Assembly: GCA_022836915.1 (NCBI GenBank)
Contig: CP094668.1
Location: forward strand, 1,984,001-2,048,000
Direction: 5' to 3'
DNA from: Paenibacillus sp. OVF10
GTDB taxonomy: Bacteria; Bacillota; Bacilli; Paenibacillales; Paenibacillaceae
DNA length: 64,000 nt
The notes below the pieces were generated by a model. The model saw nothing but the letters and a program-made list of their open reading frames with translations, was not told where the DNA came from and did not search any database. This document shows positions 43,189-52,476 of this stretch, in pieces (within the stretch, counting starts at the first letter, position 1; every line of letters begins with the position of its first letter). A program made the translations under genes and the position numbers.

Positions 43189-43698
43189 CTATACTTGAGC
43201 CGGTTCCTGATACCAAAAGAGTGAATAGTCATTCATGATGGAGGCATGCCCTAATTGACGCAGCATGGTAGAAACATTGCCTCGATGATAGGTGCCGTGG
43301 TTAACAGCATGGAATACGATTTCCGATAAGCTGGTTTCGCGAACGCCGGCAAATGGATTATCGAGTAGAATAGTTTGCTCCAGATCCGCTTGGCCTCGTA
43401 ACCACTCACTGTATTGTGCCGACAGGTCGGTAAAATGTTTGATGTACTCATCCACAGAACCGTGAATTTCACTATTTAGTGGTATACATGCTTGCAGTGC
43501 CTCGGGCATACCGGTGCCATTCAATACCTCGTACCACATTTTATCTACGGCGTAGATATGGCTGAGTGCGTGAGCAATGGTTGGAAACGAACTGTTCACT
43601 TCCTGACTCAGTACGGAAGAGGGCAGTTCCTTGATTCTGCCTAGGATGGTTTGAGTGGCCCATGCGTGGTAATTATACATTTGCTCCGGATGATTCAT
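43189..43698 (-). CDS. DinB-family putative metalloprotein
   Basis: A 169-residue four-helix DinB-like protein. Possible metal-binding histidines lie in HALSHIYAVDKMW near residue 47 and in HAVNHGTYHRGN near 140. Members include thiol-dependent transferases, but most are uncharacterised. First gene of a probable pair with the YdeI gene. Confidence 0.85.
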   Translation of the reverse strand: MNHPEQMYNYHAWATQTILGRIKELPSSVLSQEVNSSFPTIAHALSHIYAVDKMWYEVLNGTGMPEALQACIPLNSEIHGSVDEYIKHFTDLSAQYSEWLRGQADLEQTILLDNPFAGVRETSLSEIVFHAVNHGTYHRGNVSTMLRQLGHASIMNDYSLFWYQEPAQV

Positions 43699-43756
43699 TG
43701 ATAATCGTCTCCTTTAATTTCGCGATAGATTGGGTTAACTTACTGAGATGATTATA

Positions 43757-43793
43757 AAAAAGAAGTATGACAACAGCGTGTCATACTTCTTCA
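43757..43793 (-). terminator. Terminator of the WYL gene
   Basis: AGAAGTATGACA pairs perfectly with TGTCATACTTCT; on the minus strand it is followed by TTTTTTAT. The stem overlaps the last codons of the gene. Confidence 0.85.
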
Positions 43794-44698
43794 TAGAGCT
43801 TAAGTGCATTTTGAAGTTGTTCTTTCAGGATGCCTCGTAATTCAATCGGTTCAAGCACCTCAGCACCACTTCCCAAACTAAGCAGAAACGACCAGAGCCA
43901 TCTGGCTTGTAACGGTTGATGAACCTGGATCCGCATCGTCATACTTCCATCCTCGTGAAATTGCTTATCTGCCTGTTGAAAATGATCCATGGCTTCCGCG
44001 AGCGCTTCCGGGTTCACCCGAAATACCACATTACTTACCTGATCTTGCCATGACGGATCTGACACAACCGTCTCTTGGGGAAGCTCAAGGTGGGGTTGGA
44101 AGTGTTCCGATGTCAGTTGCACGTTCATCATCCGGGACAGTCGGAACTCGCGATAATCCTGCCGTGTCTGGCAAAATCCATAAACATACCAATTACGATA
44201 TTTAAAATGAAGTCTTACCGGTTCCAGATGGCGGGGTGTATGTTCATTTTTTGTATTGATGTAGTCAAAACGGACAACCTGATGATCCGTAATACCTTTA
44301 CGCAGATGAGGAAGGGCATCAGGTTCTGTTCGGCGTGTCTCCAGATCCACCGATAGACTTGGGGTTTGATGCTCCGGTCCAATCGTTTGCAGACGTTCAA
44401 TCGTGCCTTGTGCACGTGCATCTTCGAATACTGTGGATAGACTGCTCAGGACAGTTATCAGGGAATCCACATCATAAGAACCAAGCAAGCTTTTATCCAT
44501 CTTGTATCCGTCCATCATGCCGTAGCCGCCTTTGAGTCCCTGATGGGAGACGACCGGGAAGCCGGCGGCACAGATTACATCAATATCCCGATAGATCGTT
44601 CTTGGGGACACCTGAAACTCTTCCGCCAAGGTGGAAGCAGACAATACTTCGTGGTTCAGCAATTTGTATATGATTGAGATTAATCGCTCCAATTTCAA
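43781..44698 (-). CDS. YafY/WYL-domain transcriptional regulator
   Basis: A 305-residue protein: N-terminal HTH (KLERLISIIYKLLNHEVL, STLAEEFQVSPRTIYRDIDV), WYL domain about 130-205 (HQVVRFDYINTKNE, LHFKYRNWYVYGFCQ, YREFRLSRM) and a C-terminal WCX extension. Such proteins sense nucleic-acid or nucleotide ligands. TTG 44698 is taken as start because GGGG lies 7 nt upstream; the ATG 11 codons earlier has no site. Possible target: the DinB/YdeI pair just beyond its 3' end on the same strand. Confidence 0.85.
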   Translation of the reverse strand: MKLERLISIIYKLLNHEVLSASTLAEEFQVSPRTIYRDIDVICAAGFPVVSHQGLKGGYGMMDGYKMDKSLLGSYDVDSLITVLSSLSTVFEDARAQGTIERLQTIGPEHQTPSLSVDLETRRTEPDALPHLRKGITDHQVVRFDYINTKNEHTPRHLEPVRLHFKYRNWYVYGFCQTRQDYREFRLSRMMNVQLTSEHFQPHLELPQETVVSDPSWQDQVSNVVFRVNPEALAEAMDHFQQADKQFHEDGSMTMRIQVHQPLQARWLWSFLLSLGSGAEVLEPIELRGILKEQLQNALKLYEEV

Positions 44699-44854
44699 AA
44701 GGTATCCCCGCCCGTTATTCCATTTTGTCATTACAGGCCATTATTATATCACGACATGGTGAACAACATGGAGGATCACAAAGGGTCTATAGGAAGTCAT
44801 ATCATCCAGTATGTTTGTTTCACAACTTGGTTGAATAATTTCTTAGGCGAGATG

Positions 44855-44882
44855 AAAAAGAGTGCTGGATAGCACCCTTTTG
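44855..44882 (-). terminator. Terminator of regulator paralogue 2
   Basis: On the minus strand GGGTGCT, loop ATCC, AGCACTC, then TTTTT; about 90 bp after the stop. Confidence 0.65.
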
Positions 44883-44972
44883 AAGACACATTGTTGTTGC
44901 TGTTGTTGTGTTGAACAGTTACGTTAGCAAATCGGTCGAGGCTTAATATCGAGTGAATAGTCAGAGCCGGCT

Positions 44973-45889
44973 CTACTCTTCTTGCACGTTATAGAGAACC
45001 CGAGCGAGCAGATTCTGTCCATAGTTACCGAAGTTTTTACCAAAGATCGTTAAGCCCCGTTTGTTCAAAGGTTCGTCCGTAACCGCAATGCGGAAGTGAA
45101 TATCGCTTTTGTAATCCAGCCCAATCTGGTCCAACGTCACGTCCGAGATGCGGCATCCGTCGATATAGCTGCCTTCCTGTGTAATCCGGATCAGCTTCAG
45201 CATGCCGTACTGATTCAAGTGCGGAGGCCACCATTCCGGGTTGAAGGTACCGCGTGTATTGCCAAAATCCCCGGACTAGTCCAGCAGCCAATCTCAATAC
45301 CGTTAATGTAGAAATAAATATCCGAAGGGTAATTGTCACAAAAGCCAGGGGCCTCCGATCCCAGTTCCATCGACAACTGAATTTCGCTAAACGACTGATT
45401 AGGCTTGAGATAGTTGGGAATCCGATATTCCAGATAACCTTCAGCCAGCCAGATCATCTCCGCATCAATTCGCAGTGGATCAGCAAAGTAACGCGGATCG
45501 TCGAACTCTCCAACAATGCTGTCCCGGGTAGCGAGACCACATGTAGGTGCAGCCTGATAATCGCTGTAATGACCGACCTGAATTTCCACCTCATAACGAT
45601 TGTTAATCTCCTGTGAACGCAGATCAACCATCAATTTTTCCTCATTGAGATAACATATCTTCTGAATTCCATGTTTGCCAACGGCGGTGTTGATCTCGAT
45701 CAATCCGCTCTCTTCAAGCTTCTTGATATGCATTGTGATGGCACCATTGCTCAGTCCTAGCTTGGTTGCGAGATCATTGAGATTAAGGCTTTGGTTCTTG
45801 GCCAGCAGCTCGATGATCTGAATCCGGATTTCCGAACTGAGCGCTTTGAAGATATTCACACCCGACATCAGATCTTTAATATAAATCAT
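44973..45889 (-). CDS. ArsR-type HTH regulator with large C-terminal beta domain (paralogue 2; one frameshift)
   Basis: Adding one base to the CCCC run at 45269-45272 gives 305 residues. N-terminal winged helix: IFKALSSEIRIQIIELLAKN, DLATKLGLSNGAITMHIKKL. The C-terminal domain shares with paralogue 1 PTCGLAT, DDPRYFADP, MELGSEAP, WTSPGDFGNTRG, PEWW and NQYGMLK. The start at 45889 (MIYIKDLMSG) has AAAGGAAA upstream. It is divergent from abnA at the head of the arabinan cluster. With paralogue 1 beside abfA, a family dedicated to arabinan use is suggested. Repressor or activator cannot be told. Confidence 0.82.
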
Positions 45890-46041
45890 AGGTGGATTTC
45901 CTTTCCCCGTTCTGAACAAAGTCTTCGACACAGACATTTGCACATTTATATGTTTTATTTCAGATAATTATAAATCATTCCCTCATGGAAGGGAAGGGTG
46001 GAGAAATAGAAGCCAAAACCCTTGTGTATAGCGCAAATACG

Positions 46042-46060
46042 AAAATATAATCTATATTTT
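46042..46060. promoter_or_regulatory. AT-rich palindrome, candidate operator
   Basis: AAAATATA, spacer ATC, TATATTTT: a perfect 8-bp inverted repeat between the divergent regulator and abnA, about 60 bp upstream of the abnA -35 box. Confidence 0.45.
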
Positions 46061-46118
46061 GTTCACTATTCCGGTTAAAATAAGTGTTAATCAGTTCACA
46101 TATATTTGAAATATACCA

Positions 46119-46147
46119 TTGAAATGTAATGTAACCGCTTTTATAAT
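46119..46147 (+). promoter_or_regulatory. abnA promoter with embedded cre box
   Basis: TTGAAA (46119-46124), 17-bp spacer, TATAAT (46142-46147). TGTAACCGCTTTTA (46130-46143) fits the cre consensus in 13 of 14 positions and fills the spacer, overlapping the -10 box, so CcpA binding would block RNA polymerase. Confidence 0.75.
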
Positions 46148-46220
46148 CCTATTATACCTAAATTGATTCATTACTTCATGAACCTAATTAACCATTTGAT
46201 CAGGAAAGGTGGAGTTCGGT

Positions 46221-47198
46221 TTGGAAAAGTTAAGCAATGTGAAGAGGTTTAAGTGGAAACGGTTGGCGTTACCGGCATTACTTGTGATGGTATTACTGCT
46301 GGCAGGTCAGTCAAAAGCTTTGGCGGCGTTCTGGAATCTGACCGGAGATACCGCTGTTCATGATCCGTCGATTATCAAAGAGGGCAGTTCCTGGTACACC
46401 TTTTCAACCGGCCCGGGCATTCAAGTATTGAAATCCGATAATGGATCGTCCTGGTATCGTGTTCCACAAATCTTCTTAAGTAAGCCATCCTGGTGGGCTT
46501 CTGCCGTTCCGGGACAAAGCGGATTGGATGTATGGGCACCGGACGTAGAGCAGTATAACGGAAAAGTATGGCTCTATTATTCGATCTCCACCTTTGGCTC
46601 CAATCGGTCTGCAATTGGTCTTGCGTCTGCGAACAGTATTGGTGCAGGGCAATGGAAGGACGAAGGATTGGTGCTTCAAACCACGACCGCCAATAATTAT
46701 AATGCCATTGATCCGAATCTGGTCATTGATGCTTCAGGCAATCCATGGCTGGCCTTCGGTTCTTTCTGGAGCGGTCTGAAGATTGTCAAGCTGGACAAAA
46801 ATACGATGAAACCGACGGGAAGTATAACTTCCATTGCTGCGCGCCCGAATAACGGAGGGGCTATTGAAGGACCAAGTATTGTATATCGTGGCGGTTACTA
46901 TTACCTGTTTGCTTCCATCGATTCTTGCTGCCAAGGGGTGAACAGTACCTACAAAATGGTCTATGGACGTTCGACCAGTATAACAGGCCCTTATGTGGAC
47001 AAAAACGGAGTTAATATGCTGAATGGTGGCGGAACGATATTGGATACAGGCAATGTGAAATGGAAAGGTCCAGGTGGTCAGGACGTGTACAACGGTAATG
47101 TCATCGCAAGACATGCCTATGATGCAGAGGATAATGGCAATCCGAAATTGCTGATTAATGACTTGCTTTGGGACTCGAATGGCTGGCCGAAATACTGA
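46221..47198 (+). CDS. abnA: Secreted GH43 endo-alpha-1,5-L-arabinanase
   Basis: A 325-residue exported enzyme: basic start, signal peptide ending near KALAA (about residue 36), then a single five-bladed GH43 domain. Catalytic Asp is in VHDPSIIKEG, the pKa-tuning Asp in YNAIDPNLVID, and acid Glu in AIEGPSIVYRGGYYYLF; also LDVWAPDVEQYNGKVWLYYS. It matches AbnA-type arabinanases that cut the arabinan backbone outside the cell. TTG 46221 is 6 nt after AAAGGTGGAG; the upstream GTG lies within that site. It heads the arabinan cluster. Confidence 0.92.
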   Translation: MEKLSNVKRFKWKRLALPALLVMVLLLAGQSKALAAFWNLTGDTAVHDPSIIKEGSSWYTFSTGPGIQVLKSDNGSSWYRVPQIFLSKPSWWASAVPGQSGLDVWAPDVEQYNGKVWLYYSISTFGSNRSAIGLASANSIGAGQWKDEGLVLQTTTANNYNAIDPNLVIDASGNPWLAFGSFWSGLKIVKLDKNTMKPTGSITSIAARPNNGGAIEGPSIVYRGGYYYLFASIDSCCQGVNSTYKMVYGRSTSITGPYVDKNGVNMLNGGGTILDTGNVKWKGPGGQDVYNGNVIARHAYDAEDNGNPKLLINDLLWDSNGWPKY

Positions 47199-47213
47199 TT
47201 TGTTTTAAATAAA

Positions 47214-47229
47214 TATAAAATGTTTTATA
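47214..47229. promoter_or_regulatory. AT-rich palindrome upstream of the arabinan importer
   Basis: TATAAAA, TG, TTTTATA: a perfect 7-bp inverted repeat between abnA and the binding-protein gene. It ends 6 bp before the -35 of a possible promoter, TTGACT (47236-47241), 18 bp, TAAATT (47260-47265). Confidence 0.45.
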
Positions 47230-47330
47230 AAAGTGTTGACTAAAGTGATCTGGATTTGATAAATTTAACAACAGAAATCTTATTTCATCCAATTGAATAC
47301 GGTTACAAGTCCAGATCAGGAGGGGTTCAG

Positions 47331-48671
47331 ATGGTAAAGAAAAAGAGTTGGGTCACATTTATGCTTCTTATGCTGGTAAGTGCGCTGGTACTTGCGGGAT
47401 GCGGAGGAAGCAGCGGTGCAAGTGGGGACAAGGAGTTAACATTTATGTTCCGCGGCGGTACAGACGAGCAGAAAGCATACCAAGCGGTGGTCAAGAAATT
47501 CGAAGAAGATCATCCGGGTGTGAAAGTCAAAATTATCGTAACGGCTGCGGATCAATATGCAACCAAGCTGAGAGCGGCAATTACAGGCAACAGCTTGCCT
47601 GACGTATTTTATATCAATCCGGGTGACGTGAAAGCGTATGTGAACAGCAATGTGCTGATGAACCTCACTTCGTATATTGAAAACAATCCGGATGTGGATC
47701 TCGATAATATCTGGAAATACGGCGTGGACCTGTATCGTTATGATGGAAAAATGGCAGGACAGGGCGATATCTACGGTATGCCGAAGGATCTGGGGCCATT
47801 TGCACTGGGCTACAACAAAACGTTGTTTGAAAAAGAGGGCATCCCACTCCCTGACAAGGATAAACCATACACATGGGAAGAGTTCATCAAGGTGAACCAG
47901 CAAGCGACCAAAGATACCAATGGGGACGGTAAACCGGATGTGTACGGTACCGGATTCAACGTACAGTGGGCACTGCAATCCTTTGTATGGAGCAACGGTG
48001 GGGATTGGTTGGATGAGACCAAAACTAAGGTAACGATTGATGATCCAAAATTCGCGGAAGCACTGCAATTCTTCGCAGATATGCAAAACAAATACAAAAT
48101 CACACCTTCCATTGAGGAAGCGCAAACATTGGATACGTATCAACGCTGGATGAAAGGTGAAATGGCTTTCTTCCCTGTAGGCCCATGGGATATGAGTACA
48201 TTTGAGAAATTACCTTTCGATTATGATTTGCTACCTTTCCCTGCGGGATCGACTGGCAAATCGGCAACGTGGATCGGATCTCTGGGAATTGGAGTATCTG
48301 CGAAAACGAAACATCCAGAAGAAGCAGCAGCATTGGTGAACTACCTTACAGCTTCGAAGGAAGGCATGCAGCAACTGGTGGATGCCAAGGTACAGATTCC
48401 GAACTTGCTTGATATGGCAGACGAGTGGGCCAAAGATACATCCACGAAACCAGCCAACAAACAGGAATTCATTGATATCGTTGAGGATTACGGCCGGGCT
48501 CTGCCAGGTAACTACACGTACAATGCGGAATGGTATGACCTGTTCTTCACAGACATCCAGCCGGTATTGGATGGCAAGATTACAGCCGCAGACTATGTGA
48601 AGCAGCAACAACCGAAAATGCAAAAACTGCTCGACAAAGCGGTTGAACAAGAAAAGAAATCTCAGAAATAG
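47331..48671 (+). CDS. Arabino-oligosaccharide-binding lipoprotein (AraN-like)
   Basis: A 446-residue solute-binding protein family 1 lipoprotein: lipobox VLAGCGG near residue 24, then [40 protein letters not shown], and the C-terminal helices. The start at 47331 (MVKKKSWV) has AGGAGGGG 7 nt upstream. Order and sizes of this and the next two genes match AraN-AraP-AraQ of Bacillus, which import arabinose oligomers with a shared MsmX ATPase; none is encoded here. Confidence 0.9.
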   Translation: MVKKKSWVTFMLLMLVSALVLAGCGGSSGASGDKELTFMFRGGTDEQKAYQAVVKKFEEDHPGVKVKIIVTAADQYATKLRAAITGNSLPDVFYINPGDVKAYVNSNVLMNLTSYIENNPDVDLDNIWKYGVDLYRYDGKMAGQGDIYGMPKDLGPFALGYNKTLFEKEGIPLPDKDKPYTWEEFIKVNQQATKDTNGDGKPDVYGTGFNVQWALQSFVWSNGGDWLDETKTKVTIDDPKFAEALQFFADMQNKYKITPSIEEAQTLDTYQRWMKGEMAFFPVGPWDMSTFEKLPFDYDLLPFPAGSTGKSATWIGSLGIGVSAKTKHPEEAAALVNYLTASKEGMQQLVDAKVQIPNLLDMADEWAKDTSTKPANKQEFIDIVEDYGRALPGNYTYNAEWYDLFFTDIQPVLDGKITAADYVKQQQPKMQKLLDKAVEQEKKSQK

Positions 48672-48687
48672 TAGATAGGAAAGGGTG

Positions 48688-48802
48688 ATGCCGGCAGCCT
48701 GCAATCATGCTGCTGGCATCATTCGTATTGGAACTTATTGGATTCCATACGGGCATGTGGCATTCGTTGATCGGCAAGGTTCAATCGAAGAATGCCACAT
48801 GC
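48688..48802 (+). other. Two hairpins between binding-protein and permease genes
   Basis: First, GATGCCGGCAGC / GCTGCTGGCATC (48688-48721, one G-T pair). Second, a perfect 13-bp pair GCATGTGGCATTC (48753-48765) with GAATGCCACATGC (48790-48802). No T-run follows either. They probably protect the upstream mRNA or partly end transcription, giving more binding protein than permease. Confidence 0.65.
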
Positions 48803-48828
48803 TGATACTAGAAACAGGGGTGAACGCC

Positions 48829-49719
48829 GTGATTACGAAATCGAGTTTGTATCGCAAAGAGATGCTGTACGGATATCTGTTTATTTTACCTCCGATTCTT
48901 GGATTGCTGATCTTTGTCATGTTCCCGTTCCTCTACTCCCTTTATGGTTCCTTTACGGATTGGGACGGACTGGGACAGATGAACTTTATCGGTTTGGCCA
49001 ACTTCAAGGATTTGCTCACGGATGACCTCTTCTACAAAGCGATGTTTAATACATTTTTCCTGATGCTTGGTATTCCGATTGGATTGTTGCTCGCATTGTT
49101 GCTGGCCATGGGTCTGAATCGTAAAATTCCCGGCACAACGACATTCCGTGTGATCTATTACATTCCGGTCATTTCTTCCCTCGCTGCGGTGTCCATTATG
49201 TGGAACTGGGCGTACAACGGGGATTATGGTCTAGTGAACCAGTTCCTTGATCTGTTTGGGATTAAAGGTCCTAACTGGCTCGCGAACAAAGACACGGTCA
49301 AACCCGCTCTGATTATTATGACGGTGTGGAAAGGTCTCGGATACACGATGTTATTGTACTTGGCGGCACTGCAAAGTGTATCACGTACATACTACGAAGC
49401 GGCTGAACTGGATGGAGCCAATGGGTTCCAGATCTTCCGCAATATCACCTGGCCTATGGTGAAGCCAGTTACCTTTTTCCTCATTGTTACAAATATCATT
49501 GGTGGTTCCCAAATCTTCACCGAGATGAACATTATGACACCTACGGGTGGTCCTGAATATTCTTCGGCATCGATCGTTTTCTACATCTGGCAGAAAGCCT
49601 TCAGTAACTTGCAAATGGGTTATGCCTCAGCGATGGCCATGATTCTTGGTATTTTCATTTTTGTCATTACCCTGGTGCAATTCAAAATGAACGAAAAATC
49701 AGCCTATGATGGGGATTGA
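48829..49719 (+). CDS. Arabinan-oligosaccharide ABC permease (AraP-like)
   Basis: A 296-residue permease with six helices: YGYLFILPPILGLLIFVMFP, TDWDGLGQMNFIGLANF, coupling loop EAAELDGANGFQIFRNITWP, and GGPEYSSASIVFYIWQKAF. GTG 48829 is set by AGGGGTG 6 nt upstream. The long N-terminal extension possible from 48685 covers the intercistronic hairpins and is rejected. Confidence 0.9.
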   Translation: MITKSSLYRKEMLYGYLFILPPILGLLIFVMFPFLYSLYGSFTDWDGLGQMNFIGLANFKDLLTDDLFYKAMFNTFFLMLGIPIGLLLALLLAMGLNRKIPGTTTFRVIYYIPVISSLAAVSIMWNWAYNGDYGLVNQFLDLFGIKGPNWLANKDTVKPALIIMTVWKGLGYTMLLYLAALQSVSRTYYEAAELDGANGFQIFRNITWPMVKPVTFFLIVTNIIGGSQIFTEMNIMTPTGGPEYSSASIVFYIWQKAFSNLQMGYASAMAMILGIFIFVITLVQFKMNEKSAYDGD

Positions 49720-49745
49720 TTGTCAAGGAAAGGAGTGAACCGGAG

Positions 49746-50588
49746 ATGTCTTACAGTCAAAAGAGGAAATTAACAAACTCGATCATTTTTATCGTACTTG
49801 CGATTGGGGCAATTGCAATGATTGCACCACTGATCTGGATGTTGTCCACGTCATTGAAGGAGAAGCAAGATGTGTTCGCGCTTCCGCCTGTATGGATACC
49901 TGAAGTATTCCAATTTGGAAAGTATAAAGAAATCTGGGAAGCAGGTCCGCTGCTCAGCGGGATCAAAAACAGCCTCATCGTTGCGGTGAGTGTAACGGTG
50001 GTGGGTACGTTTACGTCCAGTATCGCAGCCTTTGCTTTTGCCAAATTAAGATTCCCACACAAAAATAAACTGTTTCTCGCGTTGCTGGCATCCATGATGA
50101 TTCCTTATCCAACAGTCATGATCCCGCAATTCATCATGTTTGCGAAGCTGGGCTGGGTGGATACGCTGTTACCACTGATTGTTCCTGGCCTGTTCGGTAA
50201 CGTAATCATGATCTTCTTCCTGCGCCAATACCTGCTTAGTGTACCTGATGCGATTATTGAGGCGGCCAAAATCGATGGAAGTTCCTACTTCCGGCTGTAC
50301 TCCAGTATTACGTTTCCACTCATCAAACCGGCGATTGCTGCACAGTTGATTCTCTGGTTCATGGGGATCTGGAACGATTATCTGGCACCGATTATCTATC
50401 TGAATTCACCGGAGAAGCAGACGTTACAGCTCGTTATAGCAAATTTTAATGCCACGTATGCAATTCAAACCGATTACCCACTTATTATGGCGGCGTCGAT
50501 AGTGGCTCTGTTACCTGTATTAATCATCTTCCTGATCTTCCAGAAACAGATTATTGAGTCGGTTGCTATTTCAGGAGTGAAGGGATGA
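49746..50588 (+). CDS. Arabinan-oligosaccharide ABC permease (AraQ-like)
   Basis: A 280-residue permease with six helices: MIAPLIWMLSTSLKEKQDVF, coupling loop EAAKIDGSSYFRLYSSITFP, and LPVLIIFLIFQKQIIESVAI followed by SGVKG, the typical end. AAGGAG precedes the ATG at 49746. The stop overlaps the next start by 4 bp (ATGA), so the lipoprotein arabinanase is translationally coupled. Confidence 0.92.
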   Translation: MSYSQKRKLTNSIIFIVLAIGAIAMIAPLIWMLSTSLKEKQDVFALPPVWIPEVFQFGKYKEIWEAGPLLSGIKNSLIVAVSVTVVGTFTSSIAAFAFAKLRFPHKNKLFLALLASMMIPYPTVMIPQFIMFAKLGWVDTLLPLIVPGLFGNVIMIFFLRQYLLSVPDAIIEAAKIDGSSYFRLYSSITFPLIKPAIAAQLILWFMGIWNDYLAPIIYLNSPEKQTLQLVIANFNATYAIQTDYPLIMAASIVALLPVLIIFLIFQKQIIESVAISGVKG

Positions 50589-52066
50589 ACCAGCGGAAGA
50601 AATTCCGACGGTGGTCGAATTCAGGAAAAGGAGTGGTTGCTTCCATGTTGTTATTGTTAGTTGTTGGAGCTACAGGTTGTTCCGGAGAAGGAGCAGGAGA
50701 AACGGTGTCCCGTCCCGTCTTTCCTGAAGCTCCTCAATATACTCAGCTGTATGACACATCCATACTGGATGATGAATCCCGTTGGACGGTAAACAATGCG
50801 CATGATCCAGCTATTATCAAAACCGATCAGGGATACTACGTCTATTCCACAGACGTTCGTGTAGCAGGAGAAGCAAAACCCGGCGTCATGGTACGCAAAT
50901 CAGATGATCTGATCCACTGGACATGGGTAGGTCAGGCTCTGCCCGGGATTCCGCAAGAAGCGCTGGACTGGACAGGTGCGGTCAATCTGTGGGCACCGGA
51001 TGTGATTCAGGCTGGTGATTCCTATCGGATGTATTATTCGGCTTCTTCTTTTGGCAGTACCCAGTCGGCTATTGGTCTTCAGACATCCTCATCCCCAGAA
51101 GGTCCATGGACAGATGAAGGACTGGTTGTGAAAACCTCTGCGAATGAACAGGACAAATTAAATGCCATTGATGCCAATCCCATCGTAGATGCCGAGGGCA
51201 ATTCGTGGATGGTATACGGTTCATTTTTTGACGGCATCTATATTGCGCCACTCGATCCGGAGACGGGGAAATTTAAGGACGAGGGTTATGGTACACGCAT
51301 TGCCGCTCGGGATCGTGCTACCGAAGAAGGTGCAGTCGAAGGTCCTTACATTGTGTATAACCCCGAGTTCAAAAAGTATTATCTGTTCGTCTCATATGAT
51401 TCCTTGTTCGAAGATTATAACGTGCGGGTTGCGCGGGCTGATTCAATCACAGGACCATACACGGACATAAACGGCAATAACATGCTGGATACGGATCATC
51501 TGCCGCAATATGAGATCGGCACCAAAATTCTCGGCGGTTATCGCTTCACAGAAGGCGAGGGCTGGGTTGCGCCCGGACATAACTCCGTGTTGAAGGACGG
51601 AGACGATTATTACATCGTGCATCATGCACGGGGTGAGACGGATAAAAACTGGCCATATCTGCATGTACGCAAAATGTTATGGACGAAGGATGGTTGGCCT
51701 GTCGTTTCACCTGAACGTTACGCTGGTGAAACAGCACAGGATGTTCCGAAGTCCATGATAGCCGGGGAGTGGGAAGGCATGGCGCTTGATCCGTCCGTAG
51801 ACGGGCAAATTCAAGCCGTGCCTTATACCCTAACGGGCAACGGTAAAATTCAAAGTGAAAAAGGTTCAGGAACCTGGACATTTGATGGCAAACAAACACT
51901 GACACTAAAGTGGAAAGAAAGCCCATGGGGCGGAGCTTCCACGGAAGAGCTGAAGCTGCTGCCGTCCTGGGACTGGGAGCGAAGCCAGCCCGCGCTGGTG
52001 GTGACAGGGCTCAATGACCGCGGTGTGGCGGTCTGGGGCAAGCAGATCAGCGCTGTAGAGGAATAA
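50585..52066 (+). CDS. Lipoprotein GH43 arabinanase with C-terminal beta domain (Abn2-like)
   Basis: A 493-residue protein with a lipoprotein signal (hydrophobic core then VGATGCSG, Cys near 32), so probably tethered outside the membrane. GH43 domain about 55-390: NNAHDPAIIKTDQGYYVYST, LWAPDVIQAGDSYRMYYSAS, LNAIDANPIVDAEG, AVEGPYIVYNPEFKKYYLF, and GWVAPGHNSVLKDGDDYYI. The C-terminal domain of about 95 residues (IAGEWEGMALDPSVDGQ ... GVAVWGKQIS) resembles that of Bacillus Abn2-type enzymes. It works beside the importer, trimming arabinan at the cell surface. Confidence 0.9.
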   Translation: MNQRKKFRRWSNSGKGVVASMLLLLVVGATGCSGEGAGETVSRPVFPEAPQYTQLYDTSILDDESRWTVNNAHDPAIIKTDQGYYVYSTDVRVAGEAKPGVMVRKSDDLIHWTWVGQALPGIPQEALDWTGAVNLWAPDVIQAGDSYRMYYSASSFGSTQSAIGLQTSSSPEGPWTDEGLVVKTSANEQDKLNAIDANPIVDAEGNSWMVYGSFFDGIYIAPLDPETGKFKDEGYGTRIAARDRATEEGAVEGPYIVYNPEFKKYYLFVSYDSLFEDYNVRVARADSITGPYTDINGNNMLDTDHLPQYEIGTKILGGYRFTEGEGWVAPGHNSVLKDGDDYYIVHHARGETDKNWPYLHVRKMLWTKDGWPVVSPERYAGETAQDVPKSMIAGEWEGMALDPSVDGQIQAVPYTLTGNGKIQSEKGSGTWTFDGKQTLTLKWKESPWGGASTEELKLLPSWDWERSQPALVVTGLNDRGVAVWGKQISAVEE

Positions 52067-52082
52067 GGGTCGACCCAGAGGT

Positions 52083-52119
52083 TGCACAGCTGGCCACAAG
52101 ATTATAGGCCAGCCGTGCA
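52083..52119 (+). other. Strong hairpin after the lipoprotein arabinanase gene
   Basis: TGCACAGCTGGCC pairs with GGCCAGCCGTGCA, one A-C mismatch, 11-nt loop. No T-run. It resembles a sub-stem in the tandem elements that follow (GCTGGCC ... GGCTAGC near 52386-52412), and 52110-52182 looks like a worn 3' half of such an element. Confidence 0.55.
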
Positions 52120-52182
52120 CTTGGTTGGGAGAGTCGGCTCAGGGCAAAGCGGTCCACACTATATTTACCGAGCTACATTCAA

Positions 52183-52468
52183 GGCTCGAAGTGAGGCTGT
52201 AACCCAACGAGCGCGAAAAAAGTGAGCTACCGCTCTAAGGGTGCACAAGCAGAGAGGGGAGGAAGGAGCCGCAGGAGCGAGTTTGGCATCCGATTTCAAC
52301 CGCAGAGAGCGGTGATAAAAAGAAATCGGAGGACAAGAGAGCACCAAGGTCCTACCGCCACCGAACGTCTGCTGTGCATGGCAAAGCTGGCCAATAGCTC
52401 TGCGGCTAGCCCTGCATTACATGGGGAGAGTTGACCAAGCGAAGCGGTCAATCCCATAAGACCGAGCC
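52183..52468 (+). ncRNA. Tandem structured element, copy 1 (candidate non-coding RNA)
   Basis: A 286-bp unit opening with GGCTCG and closing with CGAGCC, which can pair. Conserved inside: GAGCG / CGCTC stem; GTGCAC block; GGGGAGGAAGGAGCCGCAGG; a long nested hairpin of TCCGATTTC around ACCGC / GCGGT closed by GAAATCGGA; and a 3' hairpin TTGACC / GGTCAA. It is more GC-rich than the genes around it. Strand is inferred from the direction of the flanking genes. Not recognised as a known RNA family; it could also be a DNA-level repeat. Confidence 0.6.
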
Positions 52469-52476
52469 ACCAAAAA

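Noticed and set aside
48685..48828. N-terminal extension of the AraP-like permease
   Set aside because: Covers the intercistronic hairpins, is not membrane-like and lacks a ribosome binding site, while GTG 48829 has a good one.
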